Source of the DNA: Porpolomopsis calyptriformis
Lineage: Eukaryota; Basidiomycota; Agaricomycetes; Agaricales; Hygrophoraceae
NCBI GenBank assembly: GCA_951640195.1
Contig: OX621166.1
Coordinates: forward strand, 1,294,501 to 1,358,500
Direction of reading: 5' to 3'
DNA length: 64,000 bases
Shown: positions 25,952 through 38,210 of the stretch, one piece after another
Layout: every line of letters begins with the position of its first letter
Numbering within the stretch: position 1 is the first letter of the stretch
Position numbers and translations under genes: made by a program
The notes under the pieces: generated by a model
Told to the model about the DNA's origin: nothing
Database searches by the model: none
What the model saw: only the letters and a program-made list of their open reading frames with translations

Positions 25952-27287
25952 ATGTCGAAACCGTCGTTCAAACCAAATCCACCATCTTCCAGCCTGGTCG
26001 GCCCACAGCAATGCACCAAACCCACCCCAGAATTGACTCTCCACGAGGGGGCATGGAACACGCAATCTGGACCGTCACACACTCTCGCAGGCCCATCCAC
26101 TTGGCAGGCGGCTGCTACGAAACGCGCCGGACAGGGGGCTGACCCCAACACACGGCCAAAGAAGATGAGGAAGCGGACGCCAAAGGAAGAGGAGATCAAG
26201 AGAGAGACCGCTCATAGGTCTGTGGCTTTCTCTCCTTTGCGACGGCTTAACTGATATGCCCTGCCGGTGTTCACGTCTGGTAGATTCGCAATGCATTTGG
26301 CTCTGGATCATCTTGCTGTTCTATATCCCGATGCAGACACCCCGTTCTCTGATACAGTAGACGTCATACATAGACTTTTGCCGTATCACGTTTTCCAGCA
26401 TCCAAAGGAAGATTTGAACGCACTTGTCGGTGGTTGGAATGATGGGAATAAAGACAAGAAAGCCACCGACGGAGAATCACGCAAGGAAATAGCAGGTGCA
26501 GATCATCTCCTTTGATCAAGATGCAGGCAGCTCAATAACTTGCTTAGAGACCAGGTTTGCGTTGGAATGCTTTGAACGCCGGAGAGCATTGCAAGACAGA
26601 TTCCGACGTGCCAAACTCAGAACGGCGAAGGTCTGTGTTTGGCATACCACCTTTAGATTAACGTGTATAACCTTGGTTTAGCGCCCCTCGCCCGATGACC
26701 AGGCATTTGTTCTCGCTCAAGCCGTATTAGAAGCCGATAGTGTAGAAACGACTGCTCTGAGTACAGAGCTCCGCAACGCGCGTGGGGAACTGGATAGAAT
26801 AGAGCGAGAAAAGCGTGCGGTGGCCCGTCCACCCTATTATTCTGTCCAACCACCATACTATCGAAGTTTCCAGTATGCGTATGCCCAGCCGTATGGCTCG
26901 TCAACGCTAGCCGGCACGTCACCCGCTGCGCCTCTGCCTACGCCCACGACATCGACTACAAACTATGGTTCTCAACCCGCTGGCGCCATACCTGTTCAAC
27001 TCCCCGTTGCCTCCCTTCCAGCGCTCCATGCCTTGGGCATTCTTCCGGTCCCGGCAGCGTCTCTTCCGCCGGCTGACCAGCCACAGCCGCCGGCAGTGAT
27101 GCGGGGTTCTTCGGCGAATGGTACGATGCTTAATCTGGAGATCAATGTGTCACTCTTGCAGCAGGCACAGATGAGTGGACTGGCGATGGTTCTCAATTCT
27201 TTGATGTCTAGAGGGGTTATCACAGATTCTGCTACGACGAGTACTAGTAGTCATGATCCCTCGCGCGCTCTCAACGGTCCTACTTAA
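25952..27287 (+). CDS. GLTSCR1/BICRA-domain protein (SWI/SNF-associated)
   Basis: The conserved GLTSCR domain marks animal BICRA/BICRAL, subunits of the non-canonical BAF remodeller, and occurs in fungal proteins of poorly known role. Here the N-terminus is basic and Pro/Ser-rich with a nuclear-localisation-like RPKKMRKRTPKEEE. The domain spans about 26282-26690 in three exons: FAMHLALDHLAVLYPDADTP, DTVDVIHRLLPYHVFQHPKE, then RFALECFERRRALQDRFRRA. After it come a short coiled coil and a long Pro/Ala/Tyr-rich low-complexity tail, ending ALNGPT with TAA at 27285-27287. Start at 25952 is the first ATG in frame. The domain call is from the LLPYHVFQ core and its position. The complex membership is inferred from the family. 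Confidence 0.75.
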
Positions 27288-27344
27288 AATAAAGCCATTT
27301 GCTATTGCCATAAAAGTAGATCAGGGGTCTTGTCCAGTTTTGTG

Positions 27345-30300
27345 ATGCAGACTGGTACCTCAGGTCCTCTCAGTCGTCCTTCTCCAACCACCTGGCGACG
27401 CCAACGTCTATTGCGCATCGGAAGCAGTCCTAGCGTGCGAGACGCATTGAGCAGATCACACTCTCAGCCCATCGATGGCAGTGAGCTTTCCAGTTTAAGC
27501 CAAACCGCGGATGAGTCGACCGCTCTACGGACGATAACGACAACGGCGACGGCAGGGGCGAATCAGCCTTCCTATGGCACGCTGCCTTCTTCTCGCCCTC
27601 GTTTGTTCCAAAGAAACCCGTTCCGTCGACGTCTTCCTTCCCTTTTCGACATCACCCTACCCGGTTCCCAGTTCTTCTCGGCTTCTACGCCTACATCTCC
27701 CGTACTGGGCAGTCCCTCTTATTTTCGCAGGATCAGCCAGCGTCCTATTTCCGCCTATGATGCACCCCTTGGTCCCCAGCCCGACCACCTCGACAAGGAA
27801 GTTGAAACAGACGCGAAGACAAACGGCATTCGCGTATGGTATTCCTCCTTCTCATCCGTCGACTGGCTCCACGACGCTATCAAGGATTCTGTCCGCTTCT
27901 CGCGACTTAGAAGGCGAAAGTCTCTTCGATCCCGTATCCGTCTCGCGTTCGACAAGAGCATCGGTTGGTGGATCGTCACCCTCGTCGGATTCCTTACCGC
28001 CGTGGTCGCTTCCCTGATCGTGCGAAGCGAGCAGTGGTTGTTCGATGCGAAGGAAGGCTATTGTCACGAAAACGTATGGAAGCCAAAGAGACTGTGCTGC
28101 CCTGTCCAAGGCTTAAGTCCCAACGTCGATCCCCACTTTCGGGCGATTTATCATTCCACAGAGAATTGTCCTGCGTGGAGGACGTGGTCCCAAGTGTTCG
28201 ATTCTACTGCGCAGGGGGAATGGCTCAACTTTCAACCCGTCGTTGAATATATAGCCTATGCAATCGTCGCGGTCAGTTCTTTTAATTCTCACTTACCGGG
28301 CAGCGTTCAATGTTTTCATCCTTCAGCTCACTCTGGCTGTCACATCTTGCCTGCTTACAATATATCTCACTGCCTCAACATCTTTCGTCACTCGGAAAGA
28401 GTCTGGTGTCCTCGCTCCCCACTTTTCCGATCCTGGCGACAACAAGTCATCAGACAGTCCTCCTTCTGGTGAACCCAAACGGAAGGTTATGTACTACGTA
28501 CGGTCCACGTTTTTATTAATATCTTGTTTCACGTTCGTATCTTCGCCTCTAGGCTGCTGGGAGTGGAATTCCGGAAATCAAGACCATCCTTTCTGGTGAG
28601 TATTCATTTACCTTACCATCGTAACTAGCTCAACTATTCACCCCAAAGGTTTCGTAATACATGGCTACCTCGGTGCTCGGACATTGTTTACCAAGGCTGT
28701 TGGTCTATCCTTGTCAGTCGCGTCCGGACTCTCATTAGGCACGTCGCGGTTCATTCAGCTTGTCGTTTACAACCTGACATTCGCCCCTGCAGGCAAAGAA
28801 GGCCCGATGGTTCACATCGCAAGCTGTGTGGGCAACATCGTAAGCAGATTCATCAGGAAATATGAAAATAATGAAGGCAAGCATTCATTGGCTTACCTCG
28901 TTTCTTTTGGTGAAATTGATTCTGTTTTAGCAAAGCGACGTGAAATCCTCAGCGCGGCTTGCGCAGCTGGCGTGGCAGTGGCTTTTGGAGCCCCCATTGG
29001 CGGAACATTGTTCAGCTTAGAAGAAGTAAGCTACTTTTTCCCTCCCAAAGTTATGTGGAGAAGGTATGTTGCAAACTGCGATTTTCTGTATCGGTGCCTC
29101 GATGCTTTTCCAGCTTTTTCTGTGCGATGATTGCCGCGATCACACTCAAATTCCTTAATCCGTTTGGCACCGGAAAACTGGTGCTATTCCAGGTGACCTA
29201 CGACAAGGTTCGACTTTCATTTTCTTGACTCTCATCTACGCAAGCCGATTTTATTCCATTCCAGGATTGGCACGCGTATGAGTTGGCACCGTTTCTTCTT
29301 CTTGGGGTCTTTGGAGTGGGTCGCATCTTTCGCCATCTTACTCTTGTCGCTGAAGTATTGCGCAGGGTGTTTACGGCGCCTATTTCTCGAAATTCAATTT
29401 TCGCTGGAGTCGACACGTGCGTAACGGAACATGGTTGAAGGCTCATCCTGTGGTTGAAGTTTTCCTTGTGCGCCCGTTCCTATTTTGCCACTCCCGATGA
29501 CGTTCCCAACACACTCTACCCTACCTTCAGGTTACTCTCGCCACAACCCTTTTGTGTTTCCTGAATCCTTATACCCGGATGGGTGGCACCGAACTTGTGT
29601 ATAACCTCTTCGCAGAGTGTCACACGGGCTCTAGCAATGAGCACTCCGGTCTATGTGTACTCGACCCTGGCTCATTCGAGAAGGCATGGCCGGTTGTACG
29701 CGCGATACTGATAGCGATGGTGGTCAAAGGCGCACTCACGATCGTAACTTTCGGGATCAAGGTGCCTGCAGGGATATTTGTCCCCACTTTGGGCGTAGGT
29801 GCTTGCGCGGGCAGGGTGATGGGCATTGGAATGCAGTGGCTGCAGTCCAAGTATCCGGACAGCCGTGTGTTCCGTGCCTGTGGGGGCGACCTGGATTGTG
29901 TCATTCCGGGGTTGTATGCCATGGTGGGCGCTGCGGCCACATTGTCTGGAGTTACGGTAAGCTTTCGTTCGATCTACCCATTGGTCTGGTTTGAGTGACA
30001 TTGTTGAGTTCTTAGCGGACTACGGTGTCGCTGGCTGTCATCATGTTTGAGCTGACGGACACGTTGACTTATGCAGTCCCCGTCATGTTAGCCGTTCTTG
30101 TTGCCAAAACAGTGGCAGACGCACTGGAACCCAAGGGGATATATGATCTTGTTATCGAGTAAGTCACGCTTCATCAGTTGCAACAACACTTGTCGTATTT
30201 TTTGTAGGCTTTCTCAATTGCCGTACCTTGACGCCAAGCACGAATACATATGGGGAAACCTTCAAATAACTGATGTGGTGCGTTATCCTATGTTGACTTT

Positions 30301-31003
30301 TCTCTTGGCTGGGTACCAAGTAGATCTTGATTCAGACTGATCGAAGTGTTGATGTTGTTCGTGTCCATGAACGAAACACTGTGAAGAGCCTTCGAGACCA
30401 GTTACAAAATCTCACTTGTGCGGGGAACGACGATGGCGGGTTTCCGATTCTTAAAAAAGGCGAGGGCGGCGAGGGTTCAAGGATGATGGGATACATTGGA
30501 GCCAACGAACTTGAACACGCACTGAGTCTGTTTGTTTTGTATCATCTGATGGACACAAAACTGATCCTTGGCGTGACAATCTCATAGGCCTTGTGGCGGA
30601 CGAGCCAGATGGTGAAGTGCACTTTCATTCTACCTGTGATCGGAGGGATATCAACTCGTCGTCACTCTCTTCCCTATTGGAGGCCAACGAGGATATTGAT
30701 CCATTCGATTTCACCGCTTACATGGACCAGGTCAGTTATCAGACATGTCCATTCCAACTGCCGAATAACAAATAATCAGGCACCGCTGATGATTCAATCC
30801 AACTCTCCCGTCGAGCTCCTTCACCAGTTATTTGTTAAGCTTGGTGCTCGGTACGTGGTGTTGACGGACACCGATGGATATTGTGAGTTGCTGCCATCAC
30901 TGTTCGCTTCACGACCATATCACTCATACTCCGTGCAGATGAAGGCGTCATCGATAGGAAGACTTGGCTTGCATTCCTCAGTGAATTGGAAGAAAAGTCT
31001 TGA
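27345..31003 (+). CDS. CLC voltage-gated chloride channel/transporter with CBS pair
   Basis: CLC proteins move Cl- (often exchanged for H+) across Golgi, endosome or vacuole membranes. Yeast Gef1 is the model. A long cytosolic N-terminus (about 200 residues) precedes the first membrane helix [19 protein letters not shown] (about 27960-28016). The selectivity motifs are GSGIPEIK (about 28558-28581), GKEGPMVH (about 28794-28816, whose Glu is the gating residue), [18 protein letters not shown] (about 28987-29040) and [13 protein letters not shown] (29764-29802). Two CBS regions follow after 30,190: one around [17 protein letters not shown] and DDGGFPILK, one around [23 protein letters not shown]. 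The protein ends SELEEKS, TGA 31001-31003. A frame beginning 15 bp upstream has no ATG, so 27345 is the start. Around twelve introns interrupt it. Confidence 0.93.
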
Positions 31004-31554
31004 GTTTCTTTATTGGATTGTCGGACCTTTGCAGCTTCCAAAGCATACCCCATGTGTATTTTTATTCAGGTTTTGAAGTACCCTGATAATCACTTGTCCA
31101 TTCCCATCTAGTTCCGCAATATTGAATACCCTCCCTTAAAGTATTGGATATGCCATCTGCCATTCCCTTGATCGGCCATGTCATACGCTGTCTCTGAAAT
31201 TGCAATGTCAGCGGTACTTACCACCCGTAAATAATTCTGCACACGTAAGTCATGGCCTTGTTGATAACCGGCAACCTTTTTGCTCTCCTCTCCTCTCCAA
31301 ACAACGATATTTATGCAAATCGGTGCTAAGAAGGACAGTTAGACCCAAGCTTGGACCCCTACGTCAACCGTTGTCTCGGAGCACCAACCCAAGCTACCAA
31401 AGTCCGATCTTGCATGCAACATTAACTACCCTACAACTCAATTGCTCACCTCTCTATTCATCTCAGTCAGAACTGTAGTCATCGCCACCACCAATTTCCA
31501 ACCCTTGTAGCTGTTTGCTCAGCCCTCTATTCACCTTCGTGCAATCCCCCATTT
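31004..31554. other. Intergenic, probable promoter of the Zn2Cys6 gene
   Basis: This 551-bp gap is pyrimidine-rich toward its right end (about 31420-31550), as is common just before fungal start codons. No coding segment is recognised. Confidence 0.5.
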
Positions 31555-34500
31555 ATGCCAGAAGCGTACTCCTATCTGTCCCCCTCCGAATCACCCATCG
31601 ATCTCGATGTGTCACCGCAATCTAACTCTCCTCTATCATCGATGCCAACCGCCCAGAACGACGGCGTAGTGCTCAAGAAGCGAAAAATCGAGAGGGCCTG
31701 CGATTTGTGCCGGCGGAAAAAGACAAAATGTGACGGCTCGAAGAGACCAAACAATATCTGTACAAACTGCGCACAGAGCCACAGGAGTTGCACTTACCTG
31801 TAACTATCCTCGTTTCTTAGTTTCTTTACTACCGTGTCCAGCAATATGCTGATCGATACACTCGACCTTTAGGGAAGCTTCTCGACCTCGAGGACCGTCG
31901 AAAGCGTCAGTCGCATTTCTCTCCGGTTGTGATTATCAAACTTGTCTTATTGAATATCTTAGGTATATTACCGGAATGGAAGACCGTTTAGAGAAGCTGG
32001 AATTCCTCCTGAGAAAGGTGGGCAGATACTATTCAGATGTTGTCTCGTGCTTTGGTTATACCATCCACAGTTTCGCCCAAACACAGATTTTTCCGCCGAG
32101 CTTGGCCCCCAGGTCATTCGCGACTCGTGGAAATCGAATGAGGACAAGCAACCGACAGCTAACTTTGACAAACCTTTCACCTCCATTCCCTCTGCTCCGT
32201 CAACAACTCTCCAGGCATACCCCGTTGAGAATTCTCTGGGTTTTTCTCAACACCGCGTCCCCCCTGGACTCTTCAGTCGTTTGCGCAGGAAATCGTCTCG
32301 CATGACAGACCAAGGACAGACGTCCGACTCGGATTCGGGATCCTCACATGGCGGATATTCTTCTTCAGATTTCTGTGATGAAGGTGTTCAAGATGGTGTG
32401 ACAACACTGACAAGGCGTGCTTCAGAGTCCTCTGGAACCTATCAGTCATTAAGCTTCACTACATTACGATTCCACGGAAAAAGCAGCCAGAATACACTAA
32501 TCAAGGGAATGAGGAAATTCAAGGAAGAGCGTCTGCGGGAATTGACTTTTGGCAGTAATAAACCCAGTAAGACCCCCGGGAGATTCTTTAGGCCACAGTT
32601 CTGGTTCACACCACCCGTAAGCTTTCCTAATCTACTGCTCTGTTCACGACTATTACTATTTGAATAATTTACAGTGGGAGATGCATTGGGAGGGACTCGA
32701 CTCGCCTGATCTGATACCATCTCTGATGGCTGAATTTCCACCCGAAGACCTCGCTCACAAGCTCTGTGACCTCTATTTCGAGCACGTTAATTTCATCTAT
32801 CCTCTCCTGCATCGACCAACTTTCCTTCGGCAATTCCGAACCCTGCTCCATCACCGTGATCATTGGTTCGCGTGTCTCTGCTTAAGCCTTTTTGCCGTGG
32901 CAAGTCGTTGGTGTGACGATCCGCGAGTCATTCCCCAACAAATCGATTCTGATCTCAGCGCCATTGGCGACCTTGATTGGTATCGCGCAGGGTCACAGTA
33001 CTTCGTTGCGGCGCTTGGTGAGAGATATGGTTTTTGCGAATGGCAATGTCCAATCTTCTTTACTTTGGTAACAATATAGGTGTTCACAGAGTCCGCCGTA
33101 GCCTGGTGCATCCTACATGTCTTTTCGAGGTACAAACATTTCCTGTGAGTTCAAACCTCGAGTTGCATCACCAGCAGCTTAGGTTCGTATTGCTTCTGAT
33201 TTATCTTCCCAGCTTCTAGCGATGTTTTGGAGGGGCACCGCTTGCCAGCATATCAGTTGGGTGTATATCAGCATTGGCATCCGCAAGGCGCAGGATGTTG
33301 GAGCTCACCGGAAAAAAGTTTACAACAGCAAACCTTGTATAGAGGAAGACCTTTGGAGGAGAGCGTTTTGGGTGTTAGTATCGTTCGATCGGATTGATAG
33401 CGCCGGATTGGGGAGGTCATGCAACGTAAGAGAGGAGGAGTGCGTGATGCTCCTTTGTACCCTATTTCCCTCAAGTTGAAGGAAGCAGTTTCGATATAGA
33501 TTTACCCCTCGAAGTCGAGGACGAATACTGGGAGGCTCCATTTCCAGATCCACCAAGCAAGCCAGTGTTAATGACAGCTTTCAATCGATTGGCCAAACTT
33601 ACCCACATTATCGGGCGCGCATTAGGAACGCTTGTTGGTGAAAATTTCCTCCCAAATCATTTCTATATCTCAAACACATCTCTTGTAGTATGCCGTCAAT
33701 AAGTCCAAGCTACTTCTTGGCAGCAGGACGGCTCGATGGCGAGAAGAAGTTGTTCAACAACTTGGCTCGGCTCTTACTGAGTGGCTCGACTCCTTGCCGG
33801 ACCATCGTGCGCTCTGCTGTCCTTCCTTCGTTGTCTCAATACTTACGGCCCTTATGTCCTAGTCAAATGGACAAATAACACGGGGATCCACGTCTTTTCT
33901 CGCCAATCCGCCACTCTGTTCACATCTTATCATATGACCCGGATCCTGATTTATCGACCCTTCATCCCTCCTCTCAGAGATGGTAACATCTCGCTGGAGG
34001 ATCACCCTTCTTTCCAGTTTCCTTTCCCAGCTGTCTCAATATGCAATGATGCTGCCAAGTCCTGCGCAAAAGTTATTGAGAGTCAACTTTGTGGTGGTAT
34101 ATCAGATGCGCCTTGCTTAATCGCTGGGGCGCATGTCAGCGCTGCTGTACTTCTGGCCGGGCTCTGGGCTCTCAAAGCCAAGGAAAAGGTTCAACAAGGA
34201 ACCCAGTCGGAAGACATCAAACCGCCCATAGCGCAGAGCGTCGAGTCCATTATGGACGATATATCTGTATTTTTGCAACTTTTGGAATGTACTGCTCCGA
34301 GATGGAAAACCGCAGCATATTTTCTGTAAGTGATTCTTCTTACGAGTTTCCGTTTTTCTTCATATCCCAGTCAATATAGACAGACAGTCCGCGCCTCTTT
34401 ACCAGATTCAAATGATGGCCCTACGGCTGCCGATACAAGTTACGATAACACCGTACGCATACCAGGATCCCAAGATGCGAACGGTTGGCAATGGTATACG

Positions 34501-35176
34501 ACTGCTCAGGTTCCATCAAGCTTTCACCCATCCTACACCACATCATCGCACCCTCATGTCTCCGACTTTGATTCATCACACTGGCCAAAGCACGAGCTAG
34601 GTCGTGCACTCCCAAATAGACAAGACGATAATGCGCCCTCGTTACCAAACTTTTCAGTCCCAGGCCGAATAACTTTTCATCCGCCTTCTCAGCAAGCATG
34701 TACGACCGCTGCACAACATGTTTACCTCAATTCTTCAAGCAGCTCATTGCCAAGAGCTTCGGTCGTGGGAGACATGGCATACTCGTCCGTAGACCACAAC
34801 GAGAGTGCGGACTCGATTTACGACATCAACTTGGACAACGGGCGACCCGCGAATTCGTCCCAGATGGTCCTTCCCGATCTAAGGCCTGCTACGGGTGCCA
34901 GCAGACGGTCTCATACACATGACGACGGAGTAGTTGGGTGGAGTAGAGACAGCAATCACCGGTAAGAATTCTATTGCTTGATGACCTACATGAAACAGAT
35001 GTCCATTCTTGTATAGATTTATTGATTGTAAGGAGTGTCATGCGGCTAGTGGCGGCGGTATCGGGCCTTCGGTCAATTTGTACCACCGTGGAAGCGTGGA
35101 TTCTTTAGCTGCCGTGTACGCCCACCAGCGTCCGGGATTTCGTTATTCTCAAGAACACAATCCGTTTCCCTTCTAA
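31555..35176 (+). CDS. Zn(2)-Cys(6) fungal transcription factor with fungal_trans domain
   Basis: The protein has a zinc cluster at residues about 50-80: C-x2-C-x6-C-x9-C-x2-C-x6-C, beginning ERACDLCRRKKTKCDG (31690-31737). Exon 2 supplies the linker and dimerisation coiled coil, with GMEDRLEKLEFLLRKV (31974-32021). A Ser-rich segment follows (about 32100-32450). The middle homology region runs from about 32,670: WEMHWEGLDSPDLIPSLMAE, DLYFEHVNFIYPLLHRPTFL, DHWFACLCLSLFAVASRW, VYISIGIRKAQDVGAHRK, EDLWRRAFWVLVSFDR and MTRILIYRPFIPPL. The tail is Ser/Tyr-rich and ends QEHNPFPF, TAA 35174-35176. No metabolic cluster lies beside it, so target genes cannot be guessed. All expected landmarks are intact. 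Confidence 0.9.
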
Positions 35177-35812
35177 TTTTCTACTTCGGACACAAGACAT
35201 TTGATGGTACTATGTTTTCTTCCTTTCTAGACCTTTTTTCGCTGTTGGAGATAATATTGTATTGATTTGCTCTGATTCACAAGGTCTCTCGGTACACACT
35301 TGTATTAATCATTTGATGGAATAATCTGTATACCGAAACCCTACTGAGGGGTCGGCGTCTATCAGCTTAATCTATTTAGCCGTACACGCGGCATCGTAAT
35401 GTCCATGCCGTCCTTGGTGTGGGGAATCCTGAGTCCCAGGTCCTTGAGCTCGGGGCAACGTTATGGCCATTATCGATCAGAAAATATTCCTTCATGATGC
35501 CTCGCGACTTTGGCTCCAAGCAGACCTGAACTTCTCCGGCTCCGGAGTGAAATAATGAAAAGCCAAGGTCATTAATGGTGAATTCTTGGCTAAGGCTGGC
35601 AATGCAGATTGTCTCCAGTCCATGCCACCACCGAATCCTCGTGGATGAGTGGACCCACTTCAATGATCTGAATTCCTTGATGTGGCCCCTTGCCTATGTT
35701 GGGTTTTGGTTTTATTCGTGTGGGATTGCCCAAAAGGAAGGCGGCATGGCACTCGCGTATTTTGTAATGGCAATGAGGAAGGTCTGACCACAAATTTACT
35801 GCAGCACCAAAC
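35177..35812. other. Intergenic, with unassigned minus-strand open frame
   Basis: These 636 bp separate the Zn2Cys6 stop and the RMT2 start. On the minus strand 35376-35663 is open for 95 codons, with a start ATG and a composition like coding sequence (INDLGFSLFHSGAGEVQV and VCLEPKSRG can be read). A shift of frame near 35440 would extend it to about 35365. I recognise no family. It may be a short gene, a gene remnant, or chance within the RMT2 promoter. Confidence 0.35.
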
Positions 35813-37267
35813 GATGTCAAGCCCAGCATCTGCCGATGTTCTCGATCAAGCAATCGATGCCTTGGCTGAACTGGGTCAGCAGCTTATCCATGCTATCTTA
35901 GAAGGGGAAAATTTAGAACGGATAAAATGTCTCATTGATGCTGGGGCACCAGTTTGGTACCAAACCGAGGACGAAGGTATATCTCCATTACATGCCGCTG
36001 CATATGCAGAGAAGGAAGACGTGGCAGAGCTCTTGATAGCTGAAGGAGCAGTGTGGAATGCGGGTAAGGGTGGAACGTCAGCTTACACTTCAGACTTGAC
36101 CATTTTTTAAATTTGCAGTGGACTGCTTTCAGAATACAGCCGCAGACATTGCACTTTCTCTGAACAACGAGAAAATCTATCTTAGTCTCAGAAATGCAGG
36201 TATTCGTGCAGGTGAGCTCGGCCATCTCGTTTGCACAAAGCGGGACTCAAACGCGGATTAGAATTTCTCATTAGTTTACTGAAGTCGCGATCATCGTTGC
36301 CTGAATCGCCTCTTCTCTTGAGAGAAACTGATTGTTCGGCTGCTGGGTGGACAGATGCCTTTTTGTCCTCCCCTTTAAAATTTATGAGGGATGCTAACGG
36401 CCAAGATATCTGCATGCTTGGTTTAGGTGACGAAGAAGTCGGCGTCATGATGGGGTGGGAAACACCTATCAGTGAGAATCGTTGCATGATTTATACGCCA
36501 TCTGATGATTGGGTGCGACAGTGCAAGAAACCGTCCACAAACTATGTCGTGGGCATAAAAATGTTGGCCGCGGGTTGAGCGTGCTCAACGTCGGCTTTGG
36601 TCTTGGAATTGTGAGTTGGTCTCCTTCAGTTGGTATGTGACTTATTGCCAGGGTGTAAGCAGATCGATGGCCTCTTCCAGTCACTCCCAACGTTACCTTC
36701 GCTGCATGTTATTATAGAGCCACACTGTGACGTTTTGAAACGCATGAGAGAACTCGGCTGGTATGAAAAGAAAGGCGTTAAGATTCTCGAAGGAAAATGG
36801 CAAGATTTTGTGGCCAATCAGGAGTTAATCAAGCTCGGTCGGTTTGATGTTGTCTATACCGACACCTTCTCAGAAGACTACTCAGGTGCGGATAATAAGG
36901 ACGTTTCGGACCTGTGTGGTTGTAAATGGCGATAACCAGACTTGCATCAGTTCTTCCGTCACCTGCCTGATCTCCTTGTTGATGGTGACTCGAAGTTCGG
37001 GTTTTTCAATGGTCTCGGCGCGACGAGTGAGTCACCGATTTTTCCTCTAATGGAGGGGTTGGATTGAAAGAGCCTACAGACGCACTCTTTCACGACGTGT
37101 ATACACATCTGTCGGCACTGCATCTTAGGGAACTGGGAATGACAGTAGCGTGGAGTGATGTGGACATAGAAGAAGGTGACGAGAGGTGGAATCAAAGTAG
37201 AAAATACTTTAGTCTACCCGTGTATAGATTACCGGTGGTGATGGTGGCGACTGCTGCGACGAGGTAA
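35813..37267 (+). CDS. RMT2: RMT2, protein arginine N(delta)-methyltransferase
   Basis: Rmt2 methylates the delta nitrogen of arginine in ribosomal protein Rpl12. The ATG at 35813 leads into ankyrin-like repeats: LIHAILEGENLERIKCLIDA and ISPLHAAAYAEKEDVAELLI (about 35881-36050), then NTAADIALSLNNEKIYLSLR. The catalytic part holds FMRDANGQDICMLGLGDEEV (about 36381-36440) and VGVMMGWETPI. AdoMet motif I is LSVLNVGFGLGI (split by an intron near 36610). The post-I strand is HVIIEPHCDVLKRMRELGW (36703-36762), then FDVVYTDTFSEDYS (36843-36884) and a C-terminal domain with FGFFNGLGAT and RKYFSLPVYRLPV. TAA is at 37265-37267. Domain order and motifs are exactly those of fungal RMT2. Confidence 0.94.
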
Positions 37268-37518
37268 AGGAGTTAACATGGAGTTGTCTCAACGAATTTG
37301 ATGAACTTGAATTTGGCGGGACCGTCGGTACCAATCAGATCGAGTCAGAGACACCGCAAGGTCGATATTCTACTGTCTGGCTAGAGGCCTCACGTACGCT
37401 GTGCATTACTTGAATGTTTCATGAACAAACAACCGAGAGCTCTACGATTCTGTGATGAAGAGAAAAGGGATGTACATTAGGCTCCGCGAGACACTTTGTC
37501 CAGCACTGCAACAGGTGA

Positions 37519-38053
37519 TTAGTTGAGGATGGCGTCTGGATTATTAGAGGTGGACTTGCCGCTTTCATACGCAACCTCGCTAAAATCAGTTCCCTGAATC
37601 TCAGCAGCCACACCGACGAGGGATCGTCGCAGGGCGTCCCTGGACGACGCGAATAGCATCTTCTGTTTGATCTTGGCATCATCGGGTGACCTGAAGACCA
37701 AGGGAAAATTATAGGAAATGAATGGTGACGGGAAGGGGGGGATGCTCACCAAGAGAAGAAACAGATCTTGTTCCTCTTGCCGCCTTCCTGCTTTTCGTAC
37801 TCAAAATCATATACAGCCCATCTGCATTGAGAGTCGGGCAGATCACTCAAAAAGTCCTCGTAGCTTTGGCTCTCGGAAGTCTTCTCGACCACGATCTCGG
37901 TGTTGTCCCCGCTGAGAGTGAAGGTGATATACTTTATCTTCTTGCCAAGTTTGAGTTCCTGGAAGATATTGATGCAGTCCTCGTTTACTCCAACACCAGA
38001 AGCCTGGAAAGAGTGAGTGCTAAACGACTGGAAGAGAAGAATGGACCGACCAT
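37519..38053 (-). CDS. COF1: Cofilin (ADF/cofilin), actin-severing protein
   Basis: Cofilin severs and depolymerises actin filaments. The first exon is only the ATG (38053-38051). A 47-nt intron (38004-38050) follows, and exon 2 starts [20 protein letters not shown]. The ADF-H fold follows with [40 protein letters not shown] and [12 protein letters not shown]. The next exon is [20 protein letters not shown], which is the actin-binding long helix, then [20 protein letters not shown] (complement at 37519-37521) follows DAILN. The product is about 140 residues, the usual length. An ATG-only first exon is a known arrangement in fungal cofilin genes, but the donor here (GTCGGT) is weak, so the exact start deserves transcript support. 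Confidence 0.93.
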
Positions 38054-38210
38054 CGCGAAGTTCAGTAGAAGAGATCAGATAAGTAGGTGAGGAGGGCAGT
38101 TCGGAGAAATCCGGGCGTCGATGCTACCGCCACGGTGGCTGTGCATGCACGGTGGCTGTGCATCGCGCTGCGCCGCCAAATGCCAAACGTGAGCTAACGA
38201 CAAAGCCTCG

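Noticed and set aside
27330..27345. Upstream TTG start for the CLC gene
   Set aside because: Eukaryotic initiation at TTG is unlikely and an in-frame ATG follows 15 bp later.
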